Shown piece after piece: positions 33,419-41,462 of a stretch of 64,000 bases of DNA. The notes beneath the pieces are model-generated. The model saw only the letters and a program-made list of their open reading frames with translations, did no database searches and was not told the DNA's origin. The stretch comes from Marispirochaeta sp. (GTDB lineage: Bacteria; Spirochaetota; Spirochaetia; JC444; Marispirochaetaceae): NCBI RefSeq assembly GCF_963668165.1, contig NZ_OY764209.1, positions 124,001-188,000 on the forward strand, in the 5' to 3' direction. The translations under genes and the position numbers were made by a program. Numbering within the stretch: the stretch's first letter is position 1; every line of letters starts with the position of its first letter.

Positions 33419-34747
33419 TCAAAAGGATTGCCCTATAAGTTCTTCCGGACTGAGCCATCGATCCAGAAGGGCCGGGTTCAGGGATAACACTTCAGCTGCC
33501 CGGTTGCGGAATTCCTCAAGGTCCCGGGGCGGCCGGGCTGAAAACTCATTGATCAAGGGTTTCAGCCGGTGGTAGCCGAGCTTCGGCAGGAGGGCGTTCA
33601 GGAGCGCCGGCGACGCAGCAAGGTTGGCTTCCATACGCACCGTATCGATATCTACCTCGTCAAAGAAGCGGCACAGGGCCTTCAGGGCGGCGGAGAGGTC
33701 CTCCTCCTGCCGGAACAGACTCTCCGCCAGGAAAGGAAGCATGGCGTTCAGCTGCAACCGGGATTCCCGGGCGTAGATACCCGCCGTGCGCCCTTCTCCA
33801 TCGACCCGGAGAGCAAGCCCCTGAACAAACTCCAGCAGTACCGGATTGACCTTTACCGGCATTATACTGGAACCCCATTGCAGCTCGGGGTGACGGAACT
33901 CGGCGACCGGGCTGCTGCTGTAATAAAGAAGGTCCCCGGTAATTTTCAGAAGATTACCCGCAGCAAGGGCATATCCGGAGGCGAGTTCTGCCAGGGAATC
34001 CTTGTGGGCCACCGCATCGGGCAGGTTCTGACTCCGCGCCAGGGGCAGACCCGTTAAAGAACGCAGGCTCTGCAGGGCGTCGTTCATGTAGTTCCGGGGA
34101 GCGTTAAAGCAGGTCCCGATGGCTGTTCCCCCAAGGGGGACCTCCCGTATACGCTCCGCCAGCTTGGACAGGCGCCAGCGGTCCCGTTCGATCATTCCCG
34201 CCCAGGAACCAAAGAGCTGCCCCAGTCCGAAAGGAAGAGCGTCCTGCATCTCAGTGCGTCCTGTCATCAGAACTGAGTCATATTCTGTCTCCAGAAGGAC
34301 GAGCTTTTCCTGCAGATGAATGACCAGTTTCTCCAGCTCCCTCAGTCCGCGAAGCAGGGCGATATTGACGGCTGTGGCAAAGGTATCATTGGTTGACTGG
34401 AACCTGGCCAGATCTTCCAGGGGATCAAGACAATAGCCGTTTGAGCGTTCCACAATAGAGGAGATGACCTCGTTGATATTCAGATGAATACTGGTCCCTG
34501 CCCCGCCCTGGGATAAAGAAAGGGGGAAATCCTCGTCATGGTCTCCCCGGATAACCGCAGTGCAGGCCGCGGAAATGGCGAGGGCTGTCTCTTCCGGCCA
34601 AAGTTCCGGTTTATAACGCTGAGCTGCACCCAGGGCCGCCTGTTTAACCTCGCCATACGCCCGGATAAGCTGCCGGGGAAGTCTTCCTGGGCCAAAGTTT
34701 TCCACGGCCTTTGCGGTCTCCTGCTTCCAGAGAACTGAGTCGCTCAC
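33419..34747 (-). CDS. aspA: Aspartate ammonia-lyase (aspartase) within the hyd operon
   Basis: 442 residues of the fumarase/aspartase superfamily. The signature loop GSSIMPVKVNP lies near residue 288, GGAGTSIHLNINEVI near 80, and GGTAIGTCFNAP near 205. It converts aspartate to fumarate and ammonia. It starts with GTG overlapping the hydE stop (GTGA), so it is coupled to hydE. Such genes accompany hydEFG in several bacteria. A natural idea is that it supplies ammonia for the nitrogen of the dithiomethylamine bridge, but that is inference. Confidence 0.88.
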   Translation of the reverse strand: MSDSVLWKQETAKAVENFGPGRLPRQLIRAYGEVKQAALGAAQRYKPELWPEETALAISAACTAVIRGDHDEDFPLSLSQGGAGTSIHLNINEVISSIVERSNGYCLDPLEDLARFQSTNDTFATAVNIALLRGLRELEKLVIHLQEKLVLLETEYDSVLMTGRTEMQDALPFGLGQLFGSWAGMIERDRWRLSKLAERIREVPLGGTAIGTCFNAPRNYMNDALQSLRSLTGLPLARSQNLPDAVAHKDSLAELASGYALAAGNLLKITGDLLYYSSSPVAEFRHPELQWGSSIMPVKVNPVLLEFVQGLALRVDGEGRTAGIYARESRLQLNAMLPFLAESLFRQEEDLSAALKALCRFFDEVDIDTVRMEANLAASPALLNALLPKLGYHRLKPLINEFSARPPRDLEEFRNRAAEVLSLNPALLDRWLSPEELIGQSF

Positions 34748-35769
34748 GTTCCGGCCTCCACCCTGTCGCGCCGCTTGCAGATCAAACCATCCGCCCGGTC
34801 GAAGCTTAGTTTTCGGCCGACGGCGGCGACCCGCCCGCCAAGACAGCCGATGCAGTGCAGACCATCCTCGTCCAGGCAGATTTTTCCGGGGTACAGCAGG
34901 TAATGGGGTTTTACCTCCACAGGGCTGATATTCGGCATGAGCACGTTGGCGCCGCAGCTGAGCATCTTCTCCCGGCCATCGGGCTCGAGGCTGCCGGCGG
35001 CTGTTGTTGCAGGTATATGAGCCCTGGGACAGAAAAGACGCAGCAGGGCCGTAGCCAGGAGCGTCTTTTCCAGGGGGACCTGGGGAGCATCCCGCAGCGG
35101 GGTCGCCGGGTGGGGAATAAAGGGGCCGATACCGATCATATCGAGTTCAAGCTTCCTGGCAAGGCGGATGTTCCGCAGGATAAGCTCATCGTCCTCGCCG
35201 GGGAGTCCCACCATGAAGCCGGAGCCCGTCTGAAACCCGAGGCTGCGCAGGTCCTCGAGGGCCTTCAGCCTCCGCTCCAGACTGACACCGTCCCGCAAAT
35301 AACTGTGCAGCTCGGTGTCCGCGGTTTCAAAGCGCAGCAGATATCGGTCCGCACCGGCATCTTTTAACGCGGCATAGGATTCCCGGGAGAGGATCCCGCA
35401 GCTTAAGGTCACCGCTGCGGCATCTCCGGTCCGTCTTTTAATCTCCCTGACAACGCGGCACATGCGGTCGGTCCCGAACTCCGGATCTTCCCCGCCCTGC
35501 AGTACAAAGGTGCGCAGGCCCCGGATAAACCCGGAATCTACGGCGGCATATATCATGTCGTCATCAAGGCGGTAGCGTTCTACCCGACCATTGTCTCTGC
35601 GGATACCGCAGTAGAAGCAGTTGCAGCTGCAGTAATTACTGTATTCCAGCAGTCCCCGCAGGAAAACGGAGTTGCCAAAGTGCTCCCGGGTTACCTTCAT
35701 TGCCCCCAAGGAAAGTTCCTTGAGGTTTCCCTCACGAAAAAGGTCTTCCCAGCGGGACAACTCAGACAT
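34744..35769 (-). CDS. hydE: [FeFe]-hydrogenase maturase HydE (radical SAM)
   Basis: 341 residues. The radical-SAM cluster motif is CSCNCFYCG (CxxxCxxC) near residue 55. The C-terminal CLDEDGLHCIGC holds the three extra cysteines seen in some HydE proteins for a second cluster. HydE acts on the iron-cysteine synthon made by HydG. The start is the ATG at 35769, with GAGAGGG upstream, and overlaps the hydG stop by 8 nt. A longer in-frame start at 35802 lies inside hydG and is rejected. Confidence 0.95.
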   Translation of the reverse strand: MSELSRWEDLFREGNLKELSLGAMKVTREHFGNSVFLRGLLEYSNYCSCNCFYCGIRRDNGRVERYRLDDDMIYAAVDSGFIRGLRTFVLQGGEDPEFGTDRMCRVVREIKRRTGDAAAVTLSCGILSRESYAALKDAGADRYLLRFETADTELHSYLRDGVSLERRLKALEDLRSLGFQTGSGFMVGLPGEDDELILRNIRLARKLELDMIGIGPFIPHPATPLRDAPQVPLEKTLLATALLRLFCPRAHIPATTAAGSLEPDGREKMLSCGANVLMPNISPVEVKPHYLLYPGKICLDEDGLHCIGCLGGRVAAVGRKLSFDRADGLICKRRDRVEAGT

Positions 35770-37171
35770 AGATATCCCTCTCGCCGGAAGCGACCCGGGC
35801 ACTGTTGTCCCGGATCATGGAGGCGATGGAATCCTGCTGTTCTTCTGCAATCTTCTCTATAAGGGACAGCCCTTTGCACTTGAGGGCCTCGGGAGCATAG
35901 TCTTCCAGGTATTCGGCAAAGGTCGCCAGACCGTTAGGCAGGCAGAACTGCTTTATAAGTCCGGGCTTCGCCAGGTCCATAAAGTCGCTGCCGGTACGGC
36001 CCATGCGGTAGCAGCCGGTGCAGAAGGAGGGAACCAGTCCATAGTCCGCGAGCGTATCCACCACCTCGGCCAGTGTGCGGTGGTCTCCAAGAGAGAACTG
36101 GCTGTGACTGAACTCCTGCTCCCGTGACTGCTCCTCGCCGTAACCCCCGGGATTGGTCCGGGAACCCGCTGAAACCTGGCTGACACCGTAGCGGAAGAGC
36201 TCACTCCGCAGCTCCGCCGATTCCCTGGTGGAAAGGATAATCCCCGTATACGGCAGGGTGAGCCGTAAAACCGCGACAAGCTTCTTGAAATCCAGGTCCG
36301 AAACGGGATACGGTATGGCTTCGCTCACCGGAGCGCCGAGTGCCGGCTCAAGCCGGGGGACACTGACAGTATGGGGCCCGCAGCCGAAGCGATCCTCAAG
36401 ATGGGAGGCATGCATCAGCATGGAAAGAACCTCCCTGCGATAGTCCGCAAGGCCGAAAAGGACCCCCAGGCCCACATCATCGATTCCCGCCTCCATGGCC
36501 CGGTCCATGACCCCAAGGCGCCAGTGATAATCCGCCTTTGGCCCCGCCGGATGATACTGCCGGTACAGATTCGGATCATAGGTCTCCTGAAAACAGGTAT
36601 AGGTCCCGATTTTCCCCTCCTTGAGGCGCCTGAACTTGTCCACCGACATGGGGGCAAGTTCCACATTGATACGCCGGATGGAGGAACCCTTCTCATCCCT
36701 GACCGAGTACATGGTCTCCAGGGCCATAAGGGTATAGTCCATGGTGTACTCGGCGGCCTCGCCGGTCAGAAGCAGAAGCCGTTTGTGTCCCTGGCGCAGG
36801 AGTTCCAGGGTCTCCGCCGCAATCTCCTCTCGTGTAAGAGTCACACGGGTCAATTCGGTATTGCTTCTGCGGAAACCGCAGTAGAGGCAGTCGTTGCAGC
36901 ATTTGTTTCCCGCATACAGGGGGGCGAAAAGCACCATTCTGGGGCCGTAGATCTCCTGTTTCACAAAGGCCGCGGCGGAAAGCAGGTCCTGCACCGCTTC
37001 GGGGCTGCTGCACGCCAACAGTTCGGCGGCCTCACGTAAATCGAGGCCCTTGAGTTCTCTTGCTCTGGCCAGGATCTCCCGACGCCGCTGATCGTCCGGC
37101 TCTTTACGTACGCCGAGGCGGGTAATCTTTTCCCGGTCAATAAAATCAGGTTTTGTCTGCAGTTTCGTCAT
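35762..37171 (-). CDS. hydG: [FeFe]-hydrogenase maturase HydG (tyrosine lyase, radical SAM)
   Basis: 469 residues. The N-terminal radical-SAM motif is CCNDCLYCGFRRSN near residue 92. The C-terminal site for the dangler iron is CTGCYRMG...FCLPNG (CxxC plus a Cys 22 residues on) near 382-410. HydG cleaves tyrosine to CO and cyanide and delivers an Fe(CO)2CN unit. Length and motif spacing are normal. It overlaps the start of the regulator gene by 26 nt and hydE by 8 nt. Confidence 0.96.
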   Translation of the reverse strand: MTKLQTKPDFIDREKITRLGVRKEPDDQRRREILARARELKGLDLREAAELLACSSPEAVQDLLSAAAFVKQEIYGPRMVLFAPLYAGNKCCNDCLYCGFRRSNTELTRVTLTREEIAAETLELLRQGHKRLLLLTGEAAEYTMDYTLMALETMYSVRDEKGSSIRRINVELAPMSVDKFRRLKEGKIGTYTCFQETYDPNLYRQYHPAGPKADYHWRLGVMDRAMEAGIDDVGLGVLFGLADYRREVLSMLMHASHLEDRFGCGPHTVSVPRLEPALGAPVSEAIPYPVSDLDFKKLVAVLRLTLPYTGIILSTRESAELRSELFRYGVSQVSAGSRTNPGGYGEEQSREQEFSHSQFSLGDHRTLAEVVDTLADYGLVPSFCTGCYRMGRTGSDFMDLAKPGLIKQFCLPNGLATFAEYLEDYAPEALKCKGLSLIEKIAEEQQDSIASMIRDNSARVASGERDIYV

Positions 37172-37427
37172 AATCGTCCTCCCGGTATCTGGTGAGAACG
37201 GATTTTACCTGGACCTTTTCAAGACGCCCCAACTTTCCCGTAAGCGCACCTATCTCGTCGGTTGTGCCCTCCACAACCAGAGATATGACGTGAATACCCT
37301 TGTGCCGCAGGGGAAGCCCCTGACGGGCCAGGATTAACTCGCCAAAGTCGGAGAGAATCGTGTTCATGGTCCGCACGGAATCTCTGGATTCAAGCAGAAT
37401 AGAAACGACACCCAAACGCTTTTCCAT
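37146..37427 (-). CDS. TM1266-family putative iron-only hydrogenase system regulator
   Basis: A 93-residue ACT-like protein of the TM1266 family: EKRLGVVSILLESRDSV, GLPLRHKGIHVISLVVEGTTDEI and a KVQVKSVLT end. These small proteins regularly precede hydEFG genes and are annotated as regulators of hydrogenase maturation. No DNA-binding domain is visible, so a regulatory role, if any, would be by metabolite or protein contact. It is first in the hyd operon. Confidence 0.88.
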   Translation of the reverse strand: MEKRLGVVSILLESRDSVRTMNTILSDFGELILARQGLPLRHKGIHVISLVVEGTTDEIGALTGKLGRLEKVQVKSVLTRYREDDYDETADKT

Positions 37428-37505
37428 CAGATTAGTACCTCCGGATCAGGAATGGAAAGATTGGAAGCCTCGAGAGATCGTAATCCACCCTCAGCATTCG
37501 ATAAA

Positions 37506-37534
37506 GTTTTAGCGAATAAAGCAGGCTTTGTCAA
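37506..37534 (-). promoter_or_regulatory. Promoter of the hyd maturation operon
   Basis: Minus-strand TTGACA (complement of 37529-37534), a 17-bp spacer and TAAAAC (complement of 37506-37511), about 70 nt before the regulator gene. Confidence 0.6.
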
Positions 37535-37583
37535 TACATAAATCAAATTTCCGGGTTATCTTGAGATTGTATGCTGCATCCTG

Positions 37584-37611
37584 TAGACTTGTATGGTATC
37601 ATACATATGAT
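37584..37611 (+). promoter_or_regulatory. Promoter of the ADH-SDR unit with GntR operator copy 3 in the spacer
   Basis: TAGACT (37584-37589), a 16-bp spacer and TATGAT (37606-37611). The spacer is filled by TTGTATGGTATCATACA (37589-37605), the best palindrome of the four GTATG-type sites (14 of 16 positions symmetric). A bound regulator would block RNA polymerase directly. Confidence 0.55.
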
Positions 37612-37673
37612 CTCATCTTTGTATGCAAGATCACCAAAAACAAGGTAATATCAGGATTCTGAAGGAGTAAATA

Positions 37674-38705
37674 ATGAAAGCCCTGCAACTGAAAGAGTAC
37701 AAGCATCTGGAAATAGTTGAGGTTCCGAAACCCTCGCCCAAAGCGGGAGAGGTCCTCATCAAAGTTAAAGCCTGCGGTATCTGCGGCAGCGACATTCACG
37801 GCCTGGACGGCAGCACCGGCCGCCGTATTCCCCCGCTGATCATGGGTCACGAAGCTTCAGGAATTATCGAAGAACTGGGACCCGGGGTAAAGGGATACGC
37901 CAGGGGAGACCGGGTAACCTTCGATTCAACCCTCTTCTGCGGTGAGTGCCGCTATTGCCGGGAAGGACATTTCAACTTCTGCGAGAACCGCCAGGTTTTG
38001 GGTGTCGCCTGCGACGAATACCACCGGGACGGAGCCTTTGCTGAGTATGTTGTTGTTCCCGCCATCGTACTCTACCCTATGCCCGACGAGGTAAGCTTTG
38101 TTCAGGCCGCCATGATCGAACCCCTGGCGGTGGCTGTCCACGGTGTCAGTATAACCCCCATAACCATAGGCGACACTGCTCTTTTGATGGGAGCCGGTAT
38201 AATCGGGCTTCTTACCCTGCAGGTCCTGCGCACCGCCGGCTGCGGACGTATCTATGTTGCCGATGTGGATGACGGCCGGTTGAAGCAGGCCATGGATTTC
38301 GGCGCCACCGGAACCTTTAACCCAAAGAAGGACGACATTCCCGCAGAGATGAAAAAACTGACCGGAGGCCTGGGGGCCAAGGTTGCACTGGACGCGGTTG
38401 GCATGGAGAGCACCGTCCATGCCTGTCTTTACAGTGTCCGCAAGGGAGGCACCGTAACCGCCATCGGCAACCTTACACCGGAGATCAAACTGCCCCTGCA
38501 GTACATTGTTTCTCACCAGATAACCGTCAGAGGTTCCAACGCTTCATCCGGTGAGTTTGCCTCATCACTGCAGCTGATTCAGAGCAGAAGAGTGGATGTG
38601 GACTCCCTTATCTCCAAGGTTGCACCCCTGGAAGAGGGAGCGGACTATTTCAGGAAGCTCTACAACCGTGAGCCCGGACTCATGAAGGTTATTCTGGAGC
38701 CATGA
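37674..38705 (+). CDS. Zinc-dependent alcohol/polyol dehydrogenase (MDR family)
   Basis: 343 residues of the sorbitol/galactitol-phosphate/threonine dehydrogenase type. Catalytic zinc ligands are in ACGICGSD (residues 36-43) and GHEASG near 61. The structural zinc loop CGECRYCREGHFNFC lies near 87-101. The NAD fold has MGAGIIGLLTLQVL near 170. It oxidises a polyol or sugar-acid alcohol. GAAGGAG lies 5 nt before the ATG. The operator before it links it to the GntR regulon proposed here. Confidence 0.9.
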   Translation: MKALQLKEYKHLEIVEVPKPSPKAGEVLIKVKACGICGSDIHGLDGSTGRRIPPLIMGHEASGIIEELGPGVKGYARGDRVTFDSTLFCGECRYCREGHFNFCENRQVLGVACDEYHRDGAFAEYVVVPAIVLYPMPDEVSFVQAAMIEPLAVAVHGVSITPITIGDTALLMGAGIIGLLTLQVLRTAGCGRIYVADVDDGRLKQAMDFGATGTFNPKKDDIPAEMKKLTGGLGAKVALDAVGMESTVHACLYSVRKGGTVTAIGNLTPEIKLPLQYIVSHQITVRGSNASSGEFASSLQLIQSRRVDVDSLISKVAPLEEGADYFRKLYNREPGLMKVILEP

Positions 38706-38733
38706 GGGGAGAGATGAGAGAGGAGTACAGAAA

Positions 38734-39519
38734 ATGACGAATTCAATGTTTGATCTGAGCGGAAAAATCGCATTGGTAACAGGCGCCAGTCGGGGACTGG
38801 GACTGGCAATTGCAAAAGCCCTTGCGGAGGCAGGGGCTGATCTGGCGGTAACCAGCCGGAAGGAATCATCCCTGGAAGGCACCTGTAAAGAGATAGAAGC
38901 CCTGGGCAGACGCGCTCTGCCGGTGGCCCTGGATGTCCGGGACCTCGACAGCATAGACAAAGCCACCGACAAGATAATGGCGGAGTACGGACGAATCGAT
39001 ATTCTGGTCAATAACGCCGGCTGCAACGTGCGCAAACCCACCATCGAGATGAGCAGCGAAGAGTGGGACATGGTGTTGAACACCAATCTCAAGGGCGCCT
39101 TCTTTATGTGCGCCGCGGTGGCAAAAAAGTCCATGCTGAAGCAGAAGTACGGACGGATTATCAACATCGGTTCCGGCACCAGCAAGTTCGGTTCCGGCGG
39201 CATCGGCCCCTACTGCGCGAGCCGGGGGGGAATCCGCCAGCTTACCCAGAGCCTTGCCGATGAGTGGGGCAACGACGGCATAAACGTCAACACCCTGGGA
39301 CCCGGCTGGTTCAAGACAGAGCAGACAAAGGTCCTCTACGAGAACCAGGCCTGGGTGGACTACATTGTAGACCGCATCCCCAAGAAGCGGGTAGGAAAAC
39401 CCGAGGACCTTGCGGGCATGGCGGTGTTCCTGGCCTCCGAGGCATCGGAATATGTAACGGGGCAGCTTATGATGGTGGACGGCGGACTGACCACCGGCGC
39501 CATGAAGGTGACGGTGTAA
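38734..39519 (+). CDS. SDR dehydrogenase, gluconate 5-dehydrogenase/KduD-like
   Basis: 261 residues. TGASRGLG at 16-23, NNAGCN near 92, serine in NIGSGTSKFG near 147 and YCASRGG, in which the usual Y-x3-K pair reads Y-C-A-S-R. The catalytic lysine is therefore replaced by arginine, unless the alignment is offset. The C-terminal VDGGLTTGAMKV is normal. It follows the zinc ADH by 28 nt, so the two act on one pathway, probably a sugar acid. The R-for-K change is worth checking for loss of activity. Confidence 0.85.
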   Translation: MTNSMFDLSGKIALVTGASRGLGLAIAKALAEAGADLAVTSRKESSLEGTCKEIEALGRRALPVALDVRDLDSIDKATDKIMAEYGRIDILVNNAGCNVRKPTIEMSSEEWDMVLNTNLKGAFFMCAAVAKKSMLKQKYGRIINIGSGTSKFGSGGIGPYCASRGGIRQLTQSLADEWGNDGINVNTLGPGWFKTEQTKVLYENQAWVDYIVDRIPKKRVGKPEDLAGMAVFLASEASEYVTGQLMMVDGGLTTGAMKVTV

Positions 39520-39747
39520 AACTCTTCTCCTGAAGTTCCAGGCTGAAGCGCGCTATCCCGCATTTCTCACAAATCAAATGAAAAAAGGGGGCCTTTTCTG
39601 ATAAGGGCACCTCTAAAAACGTGGTATTTTTGTCATAGGCAAGGCGAAGGGATTTTGTAGCACCCGCAAGCTCTTGTGATAACAAGAGTTGAGGACTGCG
39701 GGAAATCCCGACAACGCTGCATAGGGCAAAAAGAGTAGTTTTTAGAG

Positions 39748-39988
39748 ATTGTATGATTTACGTGGTTGGGCGCAGAGAGTTATCCTCTATCTGACGGGAT
39801 TGGGGAGCCGGCGGTAGGTTGAGGGCACCGGGAGGCATAAGACCTCGCTTTAGAGATTAACTGAAACCTGCCACCGAACACCATAGAGCGGTGCGCCGAG
39901 TGACCGGCGCAACCGCGAATAGGAGTACGGTGTAACTCGCGTCTGACCAAAGACTCCCAGTCCTTCTTATAACCGAAAGGAGGGAAAA
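39748..39988 (+). ncRNA. Candidate IS110 bridge RNA in the element leader
   Basis: A stem GGTAGGTT (39813-39820)/AACCTGCC (39865-39872) opens into an internal loop closed by GAGG/CCTC (39832-39835, 39843-39846). The left loop strand holds GGGCACC (39823-39829), complementary to GGTGCCC on the right of the target. The right strand holds TTTAGAG (39849-39855), identical to the left of the target. Further on, ATAGGAG (39919-39925), in a second structured region, equals the right end of the element plus core (41089-41095). These are the matches a target loop and a donor loop should show. The order of the two target guides differs from IS621 as I recall it, so the fit is not complete. Confidence 0.55.
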
Positions 39989-41080
39989 ATGGAAGAGAAG
40001 ATTCGGTATGTAGGCATCGACCTTGGTAAACGGACTTACCAGTGTGCGATTCTCGATGAGAAAGCCAAGAATCAACAGTTCAATGGAAAAGCCGATGGGA
40101 TTGGCTTAGAGCGACTTGCCAAGAGATTGGGTAATGATGATTTGGTAGGACTGGAAGCGGGGAACAATGCGTTCAATATTGCTCGATATCTGACTGACCG
40201 GGTTGGGTGCCATGTTGTTGTTCTGAACCCTGGGAAGCTTGCAATGATTTACCAATCGCTGAAAAAAACGGATAGGGAAGATGCAGTACAAATTGCCCGC
40301 CTGTTACAGCGGAACCCGGTAGAAGAATTGCCAACCGTACCGTTGCCAACGAAGAAAGAGGAAGAGGAGAGATCAGTTGTAGCCGAACTGGCAACTTACA
40401 AAGCAGACCGAACAAGGTACATAAACCGGCTCCATAGTGTGTTTCTCGATTCGGGTATTACAACGATAACGAAAGCGGATCTAAAAACGGCATCGAACAG
40501 AGAGAAGAACGTATTGACCCTTCTTACCGGACGGCATGTTCGAGAAGCGAGGCGACTGATAGAAATGGTTGCCTACTGTGAAGCGATTATTGAAGATTTA
40601 GAACAGGAAACAAAGCAGTTCCTGGAATCCGAGAAGAACACTGGGATTCTCATGTCTGTCCCAGGAGTCGGTCCTGCTACCGCGTTGGCTTTTATTGCCT
40701 ACGTAGGGGATGGAAGTCGATTTGCGAATGCAGATCAGGTGGCAAACTACGCAGGCCTCACACCTCGGGTCGATAGCTCTGGGGAAACTCATCGAATGGG
40801 GCCAATATCAAAGCAAGGATGTGCATATTTGCGCAGAGTGATCGTACAGGCAGCATGGTCACTGGTGCGTTCGAAAAGTGGGGGGCACTTGAAAGAGGCT
40901 TACAAAACTTTAATCACTCGAAAACCTAAAGCAGTAGCGATTATTGCCATTGCTCGGAGATTAGTAAAGCTTCTGTACACCTTGGTGACAAAGAAGACAT
41001 ATTATCGGTATAGCCAGCTTAAAGAGAGGCTTGCGAAGCTGAAATATCATAAATTACAAATTATTGGATTGGGGTCTTGA
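39989..41080 (+). CDS. IS110-family DEDD transposase/recombinase
   Basis: 363 residues. The N-terminal RuvC-like DEDD domain starts YVGIDLGKRTYQCAI (residues 8-22, first Asp) and goes on to LVGLEAGNN and KTDREDAVQIARLL. The C-terminal Tnp20 domain contains the helix-hairpin segment SVPGVGPATALAFIAYVGD near 225, NYAGLTPRVDSSGE near 252 and the serine-bearing GPISKQGCAYLRR. Length is normal and no damage is seen. AAGGAGGG precedes the ATG. The enzyme should work with the RNA from its leader. Confidence 0.93.
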   Translation: MEEKIRYVGIDLGKRTYQCAILDEKAKNQQFNGKADGIGLERLAKRLGNDDLVGLEAGNNAFNIARYLTDRVGCHVVVLNPGKLAMIYQSLKKTDREDAVQIARLLQRNPVEELPTVPLPTKKEEEERSVVAELATYKADRTRYINRLHSVFLDSGITTITKADLKTASNREKNVLTLLTGRHVREARRLIEMVAYCEAIIEDLEQETKQFLESEKNTGILMSVPGVGPATALAFIAYVGDGSRFANADQVANYAGLTPRVDSSGETHRMGPISKQGCAYLRRVIVQAAWSLVRSKSGGHLKEAYKTLITRKPKAVAIIAIARRLVKLLYTLVTKKTYYRYSQLKERLAKLKYHKLQIIGLGS

Positions 41081-41149
41081 CGTAAAACATAGGAGGTGCC
41101 CATAAGCTATTAGTGATCAAACAAATAACAATCAGGAAAGGACCCCTCC

Positions 41150-41462
41150 ATGAATACAGAGTGTACAGCCGATCAATTGACTTTTCAAGGCTTTGGAAGA
41201 AGAGAAATGTCGTCAGCAATGACGCTGAAGCATCAACCTCCGACGGCGGATTGGTGATACTCCACCAAATTGAAAAGCACCACCGAATCCTTGCGCGACT
41301 GGCAGACTGTTTTCAGGATCACCGACATCAATCCTACACAGGACATTCCGTTCTCCACGTATTAACCCAACGAATCTTCGGCATTTGTCAGGGGTATGAA
41401 GATCTAAACGATCATGACGAATGGCGAAAGATCCCCTGCTGGTTTGTGAGAAACGCGAACTA
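41150..41462 (+). pseudogene. IS1380-family transposase remnant
   Basis: From the ATG at 41150 the frame reads MNTECTADQLTFQGFGRREM, the IS1380 N terminus. It must then shift to the frame giving STSDGGLVILHQIEKHH, LARLADCFQDHR and GYEDLNDHDEWR. It stops at TAA 41461 after about 100 of the normal 440-470 codons, with the last codons belonging to the right end of the element. It is inactive. Confidence 0.75.

Larger units (their letters stand above)
39748..41095 (+). mobile_element. IS110-family insertion sequence, about 1.35 kb
   Basis: One DEDD transposase gene, a 241-nt non-coding leader and a very short right end, with no terminal inverted repeats: the layout of the IS110 group. The ends were placed by restoring the MITE repeat it interrupts. 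GAG occurs at both junctions (39745-39747 and 41093-41095), consistent with a short duplicated core. The element looks complete. Confidence 0.75.
39605..41101. repeat. MITE-like element of about 149 bp, split by an IS110 insertion
   Basis: The left terminal repeat GGGCACCTCTAAAAAC (39605-39620) has its exact 16-bp complement split in two: GTTTTTAGAG (39738-39747) and GTGCCC (41096-41101). Joining these restores a full inverted repeat. ATAA flanks both outer ends (39601-39604 and 41102-41105) as a likely target duplication. The interior contains an imperfect hairpin (CCCGCA...CTCTTGT/ACAAGAG...TGCGGG) and no gene. Confidence 0.7.
39553..41462 (+). mobile_element. Internally deleted IS1380-type element (outermost of three nested elements)
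   Basis: Left end CTATCCCGCATTTCTCACAAA (39553-39573) and, inverted, TTTGTGAGAAACGCGAACTA (41443-41462) match at about two thirds of positions and enclose an IS1380-like transposase start. The element was interrupted by the MITE at 39604/39605. Its own gene stops after about 90 codons and runs straight into the right end, so the rest of the transposase is deleted. Confidence 0.55.
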
